A DNA stretch of 64,000 nt from Haloterrigena turkmenica DSM 5511 (GTDB lineage: Archaea > Halobacteriota > Halobacteria > Halobacteriales > Natrialbaceae): assembly GCF_000025325.1 (NCBI RefSeq), contig NC_013746.1, positions 116,782-180,781 on the forward strand, written 5' to 3'. The translations under genes were made by a program, and so were the position numbers. Under the pieces are notes generated by a model that saw only the letters and a program-made list of their open reading frames with translations, was not told where the DNA came from and did not search any database. Positions 33,615 to 42,294 of the stretch are shown here, piece after piece. Numbering within the stretch: the stretch's first letter is position 1; the number at the start of each line of letters is the position of its first letter.

Positions 33615-34730
33615 TTATCGGGCCGATTGCGTCATTTCTGTCCATGCCGGCGATTGCTCGACGGTGAGCGCTTCGACCTCTCGCTCGAGCCTATCGGCGT
33701 ATCGGAGCCGAAGCCACTGTGCTCGCTCTTGGCTCATCCGGGACGTGTTGCCGAGCTCCGCCGAAATGGGACGATAGGCGGCCGTATCGAATCCCATCGT
33801 TTCCAGATATCGCCTGATAGTGAGGTCTTCGAGCCCGTGGTCTATGGCTAACTTCACGTACTGTTGCAGCCGATCGAACGCTGGTATCGACACGGTTGAT
33901 GTCGTGACACCAGCGCGTCCACCTATCTCGACTCGCCTATCCGGGACAAGGCTCAGGATGTCCCGGATGTCCTCGACGAGTCGCAAGATCTGTCCGGGTA
34001 ACGCGACGTCCGGCGCCCGCCATTCGATCGTGTCGAACTTCTCGCGCAAGCGAACCGGTGCCCAGATCGAGTCTTCTGGCGTGAAGTGCGCATCGAACGT
34101 CGCCGGTTCGACACCGTAAGACAGCGCCTGTCGACGGAACTGATCGAACGCGGCGTCGATTCGATCGTCCCACTCGGCAACGTCCTCGACGTAGGGCCAC
34201 AACTGACCGAGTTGGGGATGGTCGCCGTAACACGTCTGCCGGTAGACGTGGGATCGGGCGCAGGCAGCCACGTTGTGCCCCTGGTTGTACGAAGAGCTCG
34301 CAACGAGCGCAAACGCCGGATCTAGTGCGGTCAGCAGGTTCAGCTGGTCGGTTACGGCCCCCTCGATCTGGTCGACGTGCAGATGTGTGCCGGCACAGTG
34401 GGTGGCATTTTCGAACGCCTCACCGAGGACCTCTCGCTGAATCCGCGTTCGAGGACCATCGCTCGTGGTGACCGGGCCGGCGTTGAGTGGCGTGCCGAGT
34501 GGTACGAGGTGGCGTCCCTCCTCCTGAGCGACCTCGATCGCTTCTCGTAGTCTGACAGTGACCTCCTCTCGGAGTTCGGGCACGTCGTCACACGGATCAG
34601 TGACGATCTCGAGCATCGGGTCAGCGCTCTCGGCGTGGAGATCATCGATGCGCTCGAGTACCGGCCTCGCTGATGCGAGTGCTCCCGTATCGTCGACGGT
34701 CCAGTATTCGAGCTCAAGACTGAGTTGCAT
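33615..34730 (-). CDS. glutamate-cysteine ligase family protein (GCS2)
   Basis: 371 residues from Met 34730 (MQLSLELEYWTVDDTG). GCS2 features: the N-terminal GLELEYW-like strand, GTPLNAGPV, CAGTHLHVDQ (metal and ATP-site histidines), and DSIWAPVRLREKFDTIEWRA with PDVALPGQILRLVEDI. Haloarchaea use gamma-glutamylcysteine as a major thiol, and this family contains the ligase. With cysE in the same window a thiol role is plausible, but amino-acid specificity cannot be read from the sequence. Confidence 0.82.
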   Translation of the reverse strand: MQLSLELEYWTVDDTGALASARPVLERIDDLHAESADPMLEIVTDPCDDVPELREEVTVRLREAIEVAQEEGRHLVPLGTPLNAGPVTTSDGPRTRIQREVLGEAFENATHCAGTHLHVDQIEGAVTDQLNLLTALDPAFALVASSSYNQGHNVAACARSHVYRQTCYGDHPQLGQLWPYVEDVAEWDDRIDAAFDQFRRQALSYGVEPATFDAHFTPEDSIWAPVRLREKFDTIEWRAPDVALPGQILRLVEDIRDILSLVPDRRVEIGGRAGVTTSTVSIPAFDRLQQYVKLAIDHGLEDLTIRRYLETMGFDTAAYRPISAELGNTSRMSQERAQWLRLRYADRLEREVEALTVEQSPAWTEMTQSAR

Positions 34731-35115
34731 GGTATTAGTGGTGTGCCGCACATCGGGGGTTCGTTTTACAACGTCGCCGACGCGGGATCAGTCCCGAAAA
34801 TCGTCAGTCGATCGTATCTGCTCTAGTCGGGTGAAGACGAAGAGGTGACCGCCGAAGTATGTAGGTCGGACGCCGCTATGTTATGAATACAGTCGAGTCA
34901 ACATCGGCGGAAATACAAGTCGAGATACAACGAGCCGCGGTCAAATATTACACTCTCACTATAAACCTCTCCAAGAGATGGCAACATCAGCGGATTCATG
35001 CTGTAGCGAAAGCCCGGCAGCGAAACGGCCATCGGCCGTGAGCAGCCCGGACCGTGGAGGTGGTGGGAGGTGGCGGTGACTGCGTTCACACCAGCAAAAA
35101 AGGGCTCAGACATGG
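34731..35115. other. intergenic with GC-rich 3' element
   Basis: The 34760-34990 part has no supported frame. 35007-35075 is the second GC-rich 3' element, lying between the RPA-like fragment's stop and unrelated DNA. Confidence 0.45.
35007..35075 (+). repeat. GC-rich 3' element, copy 2
   Basis: GAAAGCCCGGCAGCG, ACGGCC/GGCCGT palindrome, GAGCAGCCCGG, then GTGGAGGTGGTGGG. The same order of blocks is found at 37761-37833. Confidence 0.55.
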
Positions 35116-35550
35116 CTATTCCCACCAGCGGCCGCGCTCGGGGAAGTGGATCGTCGTCCAGCCGGTCACAGCCAGTGAGACGCGGCCCTCGTGCCAGTTC
35201 CGGGCAGCCTTGTGAATGCGCACCTGCTCACCTTCCTCGATCCACGGCGCCTCTGACGACTTCCAGATGGTCACGCGTGTCTGGCCACTGTCGTCTGCGA
35301 TGAGCCCGACCTGTGCGATGCTCGGGTGCGATGGATCCCACAGGGTTTCGACTCGCCCTTCGATACTCACCTCTTTCTGAGAGACCTCCTCGAGTTTCGC
35401 GATAGGGATGACGTGTCCGGGCGCCGTCTGCAGTTCCTCGAATACGGTGACGACTGCACTTGTCAGGTCTTGGCCACCGACGACAGCTTCACTCAACCGC
35501 CGACTGATCGCCGCTCGAGACCGTCCATAATCTCCGGCGGCGAAACGGGC
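35116..35550 (-). pseudogene. RPA-like OB-fold protein, N-terminally truncated
   Basis: The 140-residue frame matches the C-terminal half of the protein at 21668: AISRRLSEAVVGGQDLTSAV, then the OB-fold VETLWDPSHPSIAQVGLIAD, VTIWKSSEAPWIEEGEQVRI, HKAARNWHEGRVSLAVTGW, and the FPERGRWW ending. The acidic and coiled N-terminal parts are absent. The 5' end is fused, in a different frame, to an HTH fragment. A GTG- or ATG-initiated short form could still be made. Confidence 0.7.
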
Positions 35551-35672
35551 CCCCAATAGCAGACGTAGACGTACACACGAGCAAGCGCTGGCTTATTGAG
35601 GAGTTGAACAACTGTCTCGAGGCGAGGTGCGTTCTGGGCAAGCGCTGCCGGGTCGAGCGTCTCTTCATCCAT
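35545..35672 (-). pseudogene. 5' fragment of an HTH regulator
   Basis: Reads MDEETLDPAALAQNAPRLET, VVQLLNKPALARVYVYVCYW, GPVSPPEIMDGL, the start of a small haloarchaeal winged-helix regulator. It breaks off before the recognition helix, where RPA-like coding begins in another frame. Confidence 0.6.
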
Positions 35673-35804
35673 GATATCTCTCATTGATCGGAGTGATCGA
35701 TGTAGTTCACTCCGGAGATCGACGAGGAGCTGTCGCTGTCGGCGGCGGTCAGCCGCCGACGCGACGGCGTTGCCACTCTCTACACAGACTTGCTCGGTCA
35801 GTAA

Positions 35805-36455
35805 CTACCGGTGGAACCGGTCGTCAGGAGGCCGGTTCGCGGGGACGGCCCGACGCACTGCGAGGGCCGTCCCCGCAGCCCGGCGAACCATGTTGACGAA
35901 CTCCTTGTATGGCCACCACCAGAGGCGACGCCCGCCTCGGCGGGGCGTCGCCACGTATTCGTAGTGCAGATACCGCCAAACGTTCTGTAGCAGCAGACTC
36001 ACTACGACGTACAGCAGTCTGACCGTCGCGTCTCGCGTTGTTGTCGTCGCTATCGCTTGTCCGAGCAAGCGATAGCTTGACTCGATACCGAAGCGTTTGC
36101 TGTAATGGTATCGAGCGTCGCGTGGTGTCTCGATGAACGGCGCGTCAGCGGCGTAGCCGTGACGCGCCACGTCGTGCTCGTCATATCGTCCATTCAGGTA
36201 CGTACAGTCGATGTAGACGGGAAACTCGACGGTCCAGCTGTGACCGTCGAGTTTCCCTGTCAGATCGTGTTCAATCACGCAACTCCATCCTTCCGAGAGT
36301 TCCTGCTGAATCGTCTCTCCCCACTGAATAATTGGGATAACGTAGGCGTAGTTATGTCTGCAACAGCGAGAGGCACTTACTATCATAGAATCCGCGGTCG
36401 AGGTAGACGGCCTTGACACGGAGGTCAAGGCCATCAAGGAGACCAAGAAACTCAG
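35805..36455 (-). pseudogene. ISH3-family transposase, 5'-truncated and frameshifted
   Basis: Reads AEFLGLLDGLDLRVKAVYLD, RGFYDSKCLSLLQ, shifts frame near 36358, then HNYAYVIPIIQWGETIQQEL through YSKRFGIESSYRLLGQAIAT and LLLQNVWRYLHYEYVATPRR to NRPPDDRFHR. This is the C-terminal 60 percent of the DDE transposase of ISH3-type elements. A terminal-repeat-like end with ACTTGCTCGGTCAG lies at about 35788-35801. Inactive. Confidence 0.85.
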
Positions 36456-36583
36456 CGTATATCATTTGTTTCTCACGCATGTGTAGAGTATCACGTTATC
36501 TTTAGTCGCTTTAAGAATCTCGAACATAGGGGAAGTCGTCCGCTCTGTGGCCGTGAACTCGGAGGCAAAATCGTCTGTCATCG

Positions 36584-37519
36584 TTAGTGGGCGTGATTGT
36601 TCAGGTGCGTACTGCGATCGCCATAGCCGGGACACAGTTCGACAGTGGCGTGATCGACACCGTGATGGGCAAGTTCCTCGTGGACGCTTCGAGTTACCGT
36701 CTCGGCCTCAGCCATCGTCTCCACGTCGGTCTCAAGATGGACGGTGGCGACCGTGATCTGACTACAAATCTGCCATGCATGCAAATCGTCTACAGCGGTC
36801 ACGCCATCGACCTTCCGCAGGATGGCCCGTACCTCGTGCTGCTCGAATGGTGTCCGGTGTAGGAAGATTGCACTGCTCCCACGGAGTACTTTCCCCGCCG
36901 ACCATGTAATGACAACAGCGATTAGCCCTGCAACGATTGGGTCGATAATCTGGAGTCTAGTCACCTCAATAATAACCGTAGAAATAATGACGGCAACTGA
37001 ACCACCGGCATCGCCGAGAAGGTGGTAGAACGCCCCTCGTTCGTTGAGGCTCATTTCGCCGCCCTGTAGGACGTACACTGAGCCGATGTTGACTAGCAGG
37101 CCACCCGTTGCGATGGCGAGCGTGGGGCCAGTGCCGATTGCCACCGGCTCAAGAAACCGCTGGTAGGATTCCCAGAGGATAAACCCGACCATCGGCAGCA
37201 ATAAGAGGCCGTTGAGGAAGGCGGCAAATGGTTCGAGACGATGGAGCCCGTACGACCAGCGGTCGCTATCTCCGTAGTTGTCGGCAATGTGGGCGGCAGC
37301 GAACGCCATCACGTACGCGAGCGCATCAAATAGCATGTGAAAGGCGTCGCTCAGGAGCGCGACTGAACCAAATAGTAGACCGCCAGCAAGTTCAGCGAGG
37401 AATCCGAGGAGGTTGATGACCGAGACGGCAGCTAGCTTTCGACTGCTCGTCGATGATCCCCCGTGTCCGTGGTTATGGTCGTCGTGCGATCTATCGTAGG
37501 CCGACTCGTGTTCGTTCAT
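36584..37519 (-). CDS. cation diffusion facilitator (CDF) metal exporter
   Basis: 311 residues, six predicted membrane segments. The His-rich start HDDHNHGHGG, the HxxxD metal site in TM2 (SDAFHMLFDALAY) and the second site in TM5 (HLLGDAGGSVAVI) define a CDF of the ZnT/CzcD type. The C-terminal cytosolic domain is present (VDGVTAVDDLHAWQICSQIT). Exports Zn and similar divalent ions. An AT-rich promoter region lies at 37540-37600. Confidence 0.93.
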   Translation of the reverse strand: MNEHESAYDRSHDDHNHGHGGSSTSSRKLAAVSVINLLGFLAELAGGLLFGSVALLSDAFHMLFDALAYVMAFAAAHIADNYGDSDRWSYGLHRLEPFAAFLNGLLLLPMVGFILWESYQRFLEPVAIGTGPTLAIATGGLLVNIGSVYVLQGGEMSLNERGAFYHLLGDAGGSVAVIISTVIIEVTRLQIIDPIVAGLIAVVITWSAGKVLRGSSAIFLHRTPFEQHEVRAILRKVDGVTAVDDLHAWQICSQITVATVHLETDVETMAEAETVTRSVHEELAHHGVDHATVELCPGYGDRSTHLNNHAH

Positions 37520-37934
37520 CTTGCTCCACCGTTGCTATCCCTATTTTATTAAAATAGCCGCTATAAAATCCGGATTCTCAGCTAATAGTTAGCAATATAT
37601 TTCACATGAGTTATTAACAGAGAAGGGTGCTAGCACTACACCAGTACTGAAACTGGGAGGACTCACAGCGGTCAGTATGCTCACCTACATGCCAGCTGAT
37701 TCACTAGAGCATGGGATGAAATCCATCTTTGAGAAGAACTTATGACATCCTGCACTGGGGGAAAGCCCGGCAGCGCAGCGAGCTCGAAGAGAGCAAGCGA
37801 GCAGCCCGGTACCTGGAGGTGGGCGGGTGCTCGTGGGAGGTAGTACTATGCGGTGCGGTCCTCCCTCTGCTCGCCGCTCTACACTCACCTCATCTCACCA
37901 CTCACATCCATTCTTCCTCAAACCGACCGATTCC
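37520..37934. other. intergenic with GC-rich 3' element
   Basis: 37540-37700 is AT-rich. 37761-37833 is the GC-rich 3' element. 37850-37934 is pyrimidine-rich. No gene supported. Confidence 0.45.
37761..37833 (+). repeat. GC-rich 3' element, copy 3
   Basis: GAAAGCCCGGCAGCGCAGCG, GAGAGCAAGCGAGCAGCCCGG, then CCTGGAGGTGGGCGGG. Lies about 100 bases past the stop of the zinc-ribbon gene 38495-37935. Confidence 0.55.
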
Positions 37935-38495
37935 CTACCTTCTGTACGGTTTCCGCATCCAGGACTTCATCGAACTGCCCCATGCTCGTAGCTGTACCCG
38001 GATCGCTCGCCGCAGATCCTGCCGCAGCACCGCCACTTCTGTATAGTACGATCGCGCACTCCTCGGTAATTCGTGGAACCGTTCCTGACACTCGAGACAC
38101 GTGTACTCGAACTCTGCCCGAACATTGTTCTGGTGCCCCTCGAGTTCACCCCCTTCGCTGTAGTGGAACTCCTCGTACACGAGCTTCTTCGAAACGAACT
38201 CACGACCGTCACACCGCGGGCACTGGTCCATCATCAGCGGTTCATCTCCCCTCTGCCTCGAGACAGTACTCGAACTCATCGATGCAACCTTGGCCTGCTC
38301 ACCCTCACTACTCTCCTCGCCATCCTCGGTTGAACCCTCGGCTTCGTCCGCTGCTGTGGTATCAGCCTGGCCGTCGTCTTCTGCGTCTTCCTCGCCTGGC
38401 GCTGCTCCTTCTTGAACCCAGTCGTCGAATTCCTCGCTCAGGATCTGATCATCGTCCTCTGCGTCTTCCGTCTGATGTTGATCTGTCCAGCTCAT
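37935..38495 (-). CDS. zinc-ribbon protein with acidic N-terminus
   Basis: 186 residues. Residues 1-85 are an acidic Glu/Asp/Ser tail. Residues 90-145 carry CPRCDGREFVSKKLVYEEFH and CLECQERFHE, a TFIIS-like zinc ribbon. Residues 150-186 are basic. The hairpin leader (38499-38535) sets the start. TFIIS-like ribbons in haloarchaea often sit in small transcription- or replication-associated proteins; no specific role assigned. Confidence 0.7.
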   Translation of the reverse strand: MSWTDQHQTEDAEDDDQILSEEFDDWVQEGAAPGEEDAEDDGQADTTAADEAEGSTEDGEESSEGEQAKVASMSSSTVSRQRGDEPLMMDQCPRCDGREFVSKKLVYEEFHYSEGGELEGHQNNVRAEFEYTCLECQERFHELPRSARSYYTEVAVLRQDLRRAIRVQLRAWGSSMKSWMRKPYRR

Positions 38496-38498
38496 ATC

Positions 38499-38535
38499 CC
38501 GCTCACCCCTCTCAGGTGGGCGAACAACACTGCCG
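38499..38535 (-). promoter_or_regulatory. hairpin leader element, copy 8
   Basis: Minus strand: GACGGCAGTGTTGTTCGC, then CCACCTGAGAGGGGTGAG, ATG at 38495. One bulged pair in the stem. A TCTATGGCACC motif resembling block B lies about 60 bases further upstream. Confidence 0.6.
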
Positions 38536-38773
38536 TCGCGATCACCTAGCCTGACGTCTTCCCTGCCACTCTAAAGGTGCCATAGAACTTTTCCCAAGAA
38601 TTGGTTTCACCCATTACGTCGGTGAATCAGCCGATATGTGGGTCTGCTTATTTATCGCTTTTAAAATCCTCAGCGTCACCAGCAAAGCAGTTTGGACTGC
38701 TTTATTTCAAATAAACCTCCGCGTTATCCTATATAAATAGCTATACCGACAGTTCTCGATAGGTAGTCTCGTA

Positions 38774-39046
38774 ATGCCAGATCGAACTGACAGGGAAGTT
38801 GTCCATCGTGAGCTTGACTCTGACGGCAATAACCCCTCAGTACAGGTTATTGAGGCGATCATGGATTTTGAGGGTGTAGATTCTGCCGAGTTACCTCCGA
38901 TCTACGACTGTGTAGATGGAATGCTCAATGAACTCTTTTCTAATCCCCCAGCACCAGAGGCCCAAATGGAGGTTACGTTCAGCTATCACCAGTATCGAGT
39001 CACTGTCGAACAAAACGGTAACGCGAAGTTCGTGAAAACAGGGTAA
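38774..39046 (+). CDS. HalOD1 output-domain protein
   Basis: 90 residues: charged 20-residue start, helix PSVQVIEAIMDFEGVDSAEL, PPIYDCVDGMLNELF, and closing strands MEVTFSYHQYRVTVEQNGNA. A single HalOD1 domain with no receiver. An AT-rich promoter (TCCTATATAAATAG, 38736-38749) lies 25-40 bases upstream. Confidence 0.8.
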   Translation: MPDRTDREVVHRELDSDGNNPSVQVIEAIMDFEGVDSAELPPIYDCVDGMLNELFSNPPAPEAQMEVTFSYHQYRVTVEQNGNAKFVKTG

Positions 39047-39113
39047 GGGCTCCCCTCCCATAGCCGTGGATCGCTCAATACGTCTGCGAACTTATCGGCA
39101 GTAGCATGGGGTT

Positions 39114-39422
39114 TTACATCGTTTCATCCGGTGGTGAATCCGTGATTTTTATCGGGTCTTCGTTTCGCACCAGAACAGCACATCCTTCGTGGATGAATTT
39201 CATGGATATATCTGATGAGACACGCTGTGAATGTCGCACCAGTTCGTTCAGCGCCTCTGGGTCGATACTATCGTATAGCGGATCAAGGTCACACTCGGGA
39301 GTTCCTTGTACAGCTGCAATTCCTCGTATTACGGTCTGTACTATGGATTCACTTGGTTGCTCTTCTACAAGGACCGCTGACCCGCCGTCTGCGGCTATCT
39401 GATGTTGATTATGATATTCCAT
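39114..39422 (-). CDS. HalOD1 output-domain protein
   Basis: 102 residues. Helix ESIVQTVIRGIAAVQGTPEC, DLDPLYDSIDPEALNELVRH, closing strands ISMKFIHEGCAVLVRNEDPI. Third HalOD1-only gene in the window and convergent with the one at 38774; sequences are clearly different, so not a recent duplication. Role unknown, probably protein-protein or regulatory. Confidence 0.78.
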   Translation of the reverse strand: MEYHNQHQIAADGGSAVLVEEQPSESIVQTVIRGIAAVQGTPECDLDPLYDSIDPEALNELVRHSQRVSSDISMKFIHEGCAVLVRNEDPIKITDSPPDETM

Positions 39423-39589
39423 TCATTCTTATAACGAATTATACCTCTATCAGATCTTTCCCTTGGCATATAGGATGTGATTTTCTGAGTCAACTTCTCT
39501 CTGACAATTAGCGGTACATATGCCAACCGTATGTAACGTTCGCCGGGATTAACACAATCGGTACGCAGCCATTCTATGACAGCTCACTC

Positions 39590-40280
39590 TACGTACACCA
39601 CCATCACGATCATCTACCCTGACGTCCTCCTAGCTGCTCTTCACTCACCACTGTCTCGAGTCCCACCTCACTGTCGACGTCCTCACCCACGGCCACATTC
39701 TTCCCACGAGGTGAGCAATCCCCGCTCCACCACCTCCCTCTCCAAGTCCTCTCTATCCTCGAACTCTCTTCCATATTCTCCGTCATGGGCTAGCTCCTAC
39801 CTTGTACGTTCCTCCCACTCTCACCTCTCCTCAGCTTCATCTCAGTCCACTCCACTCCGGTCACCACACTCCACCCTGTTCTCCCCCTTCACTCCGTTCT
39901 CTGCACCTCACTCTCTTTTCTCCCTCTCACCTCGAGCACCATCCTCTTTCTACTTCTCCCACCCTCTTCTTTCTCTATTGGCTCCTCACATTCTGCTCTC
40001 TTCTCAACTTTCTCTCACATCTATTACCTTGTCTCACACCCTGTCCCCTCCCACCTCTCTACCGCTCTCCACTCACCCACTGATCGAGTTCTAAAAATGC
40101 TTCTCACTCCTCTCTCATTCCCCTTCCGATCACCCACTTGTTACTGCCCCTACCTTCCACCCGTTCTACACCCAACTCAATCCCTCCATTCTCGAGTCGT
40201 GAACATACTTCAGATCGAACCTCCAACTTCTGATACATCCTCCTTCCCCTGCCCTCTGAACTCTCCACGTCTCACTACCC
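39590..40280. repeat. strand-asymmetric polypyrimidine tract
   Basis: Almost all C and T with scattered A on the plus strand and few G, for about 690 bases (for example 39895-40080). CTCC, CACT and TCTC units recur without a fixed period. The only frames are Ser/Pro/Leu/Thr-rich and not protein-like. Confidence 0.6.
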
Positions 40281-40378
40281 GTCGTGCACACCTCTGTTTT
40301 TGCACAAACCCCCATACCTTTGGACGGTTTTCCGTCATTCACGACCAGATTTAAGCCCTCAAATCGTTTTAAATCTCT

Positions 40379-40624
40379 GTTGCGCATATCTAAGGGCGTA
40401 ACAATACGCGCAACGAGCAAAGATTTCAAGCACGAAAGTCAAAAAACGCGCAACGAGGAGTTTCAGCCACTCAACTCAGCCGGTTCTGATTTCAATGTTC
40501 AAATTGAGGAACGACAGAAGAGACAGTTAGATGTCGCATTCTCAGAAGAATCCCCCTTATTCGCTGATTTCTCCATCAGCAAGGCTCAGATAATGCGCAA
40601 CGGGATATTATCTTTTAGATAATA
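40379..40624 (+). other. candidate replication origin of the primase replicon
   Basis: Four copies of a GCGCAAC core: inverted GTTGCGCATAT at 40379-40389, ACGCGCAACGAG at 40406-40417 and 40446-40457, ATGCGCAACGGG at 40593-40604. Immediately after the last copy, TATTATC/GATAATA form a 7-bp hairpin (40606-40624) in AT-rich DNA. Iterated sites next to an AT-rich unwinding zone, adjacent to a primase operon, fit an origin. Not proved. Confidence 0.5.
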
Positions 40625-40758
40625 GCTGTAATTAATATATACTAGATATCATATTGGTTGAGTAGAATAGCACCAAATCCGGCTTTTTAGATCTTTTGTA
40701 TAGCTGTGGAATAAATGGTCTGAAGAGAGGATTAAATCCTGGGTGGTTTTCTTCTATA

Positions 40759-42294
40759 TTAAATGGGGTCAGTTTCCTCGAGTTGGTCGTACATGTCGTC
40801 GGGGAATGGGAGGCTTCCATAGATTGAGTAGGGGCACTGCTCTTTGCCGATACAGTACCGTTGCATATCGTCATTATTACAATTCATTGGCAGGGGTGTG
40901 TTCCCCTCGGAACCAATGCCACGATCGCCCCGTCGGGCTTCGTACTTGATCTGGTAGGCAGAGATCTCTGGATCGAACCATGGCCACCGGCTGAACAGAT
41001 CTTTGAGTTCATCAGTGATCGCGTCGACCGGCTTCTTGCGATATTGCGGAAGCCACATCACCATCCGAACGAGATTGAAGAGGTCTTTTCGGACTGGCTT
41101 TTCCTCTTGGAGCCGTTCGTCGAGTGCTGCCAGACAAGGTAATTCAAACAGGTCTTCGAGTTCCGTGATTTCAAGTGGGCGCGATCCACCGCCCGAGTGG
41201 CCGATGCGATACGTATTGACGCGGTCACTCCGATCGATCGTCACCGACCGATGTGACGTAGAATTAGCGAGTGTTTTTGCGATACTACGGTGGTTGGACA
41301 GTTGCCCCAACTGAGCTTTCTCACCCTCGTTCTCTGGTTCGTATGCCTCGAGCGCATCGGATAACTCCTGAGCAGTATGAAACTCGCCGATCTGAGTCTG
41401 GGGTGACGCTCGCACCGCATTTTGGAGCAGTCGGACGATCTGCTCGCCTTGATCCCAGTTTTTCCATACCTTCTCGTACTGACCGATCTCAAGGGCGTAG
41501 TCAGTCCGTTCGGTGATGGCAGTTTCGTGCTTTCGAAGCCACTTGCGTTGTGGTTCACCGAGTTCCTGGTCTTGAACTGCCTGTAACCGGCCAAAACACC
41601 GCTTGGCGTACGATCGATAAGTGTCATGGAGGTGGTCGAGCGGAACGTAGAGATGGTTGTTCTTGACCTGCGTTCGAATCTCGCCCGTCTCATCGCTACT
41701 TGTGGCTTCGGTGGATGCTCGCGCGAGACACTTTCGAGAGGCAGCCGCCATTGGGATTTCCACGTAGAGATCGCACTCATTTTCGGCAGTCTCCTCATCG
41801 TCGAATTCGGGCATCGGTTTGACGCCCGTACAGACGCGACCCGGGTGAGGACCGTCCTGACCGGGGCCTTTCGCGTAGAGGACCTCAGCAATATCCTGAT
41901 ACAGAGTCGGATCGTCGTACTCATGTACAAGTGCGAGGAGATTGGTCGCGAACAGCTCGCGGATGTTATGAAGGACTTGATTCCGACGAGGCGGCGTGTC
42001 TTCGAAGCGGGGTTGTTCGCTCACGCAAACTGTACTGAGAGTAGCCAACAATACGAGCGTGGCAGGTTCGTCGACGAATGGGTACTCGAGCGGACGGTTG
42101 CGCTGGGAGCTCTTGAATGCAGCAGTCCCGAACTGTTCGAGATCCGAAAGCAATGTCTCTCGGTCTGGTGTATTATCGACGACGTAGCGGTCGTACCCGC
42201 GGGTGAACAGTCGAACGATCTCGTTATCGGTGTAATTGGTTGGGATCGCTGCAGCGAGGTAGGCATCTCGGTCAGTCTCTCGTGGGTCAATCAT
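40759..42294 (-). CDS. PriL-like primase large-subunit protein
   Basis: 511 residues from Met 42294; the longer frame lies inside the PriS-like gene. Four cysteines in the C-terminal part fit the PriL iron-sulfur domain: one in ELPCLAALDE, then Cys 472, 481 and 487 in NCNNDDMQRYCIGKEQCPYS. Between them KKPVDAITDELKDLFSRWPW and YQIKYEARRG are typical of the helical domain. It overlaps the PriS-like gene by eight bases. Cooperation with PriS in primer synthesis is expected. Confidence 0.78.
   Translation of the reverse strand: MIDPRETDRDAYLAAAIPTNYTDNEIVRLFTRGYDRYVVDNTPDRETLLSDLEQFGTAAFKSSQRNRPLEYPFVDEPATLVLLATLSTVCVSEQPRFEDTPPRRNQVLHNIRELFATNLLALVHEYDDPTLYQDIAEVLYAKGPGQDGPHPGRVCTGVKPMPEFDDEETAENECDLYVEIPMAAASRKCLARASTEATSSDETGEIRTQVKNNHLYVPLDHLHDTYRSYAKRCFGRLQAVQDQELGEPQRKWLRKHETAITERTDYALEIGQYEKVWKNWDQGEQIVRLLQNAVRASPQTQIGEFHTAQELSDALEAYEPENEGEKAQLGQLSNHRSIAKTLANSTSHRSVTIDRSDRVNTYRIGHSGGGSRPLEITELEDLFELPCLAALDERLQEEKPVRKDLFNLVRMVMWLPQYRKKPVDAITDELKDLFSRWPWFDPEISAYQIKYEARRGDRGIGSEGNTPLPMNCNNDDMQRYCIGKEQCPYSIYGSLPFPDDMYDQLEETDPI

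Larger units (their letters stand above)
39423..40758. other. long non-coding region holding origin-like features
   Basis: 39423-39575: ordinary intergenic. 39590-40280: strongly pyrimidine-biased plus strand. 40320-40640: GCGCAAC repeats and AT-rich hairpin. 40640-40758: AT-rich run to the 3' end of the PriL-like gene. No frame with haloarchaeal protein composition. Confidence 0.6.

Noticed and set aside
39576..40094. 172-codon plus frame in the pyrimidine tract
   Set aside because: Ser/Pro/Leu/Thr low complexity dictated by the base bias; no acidic haloarchaeal character.
40379..40624. Repeats as a CRISPR array
   Set aside because: Cores are about 12 bases, unevenly spaced and partly inverted, with no regular spacers or cas genes.
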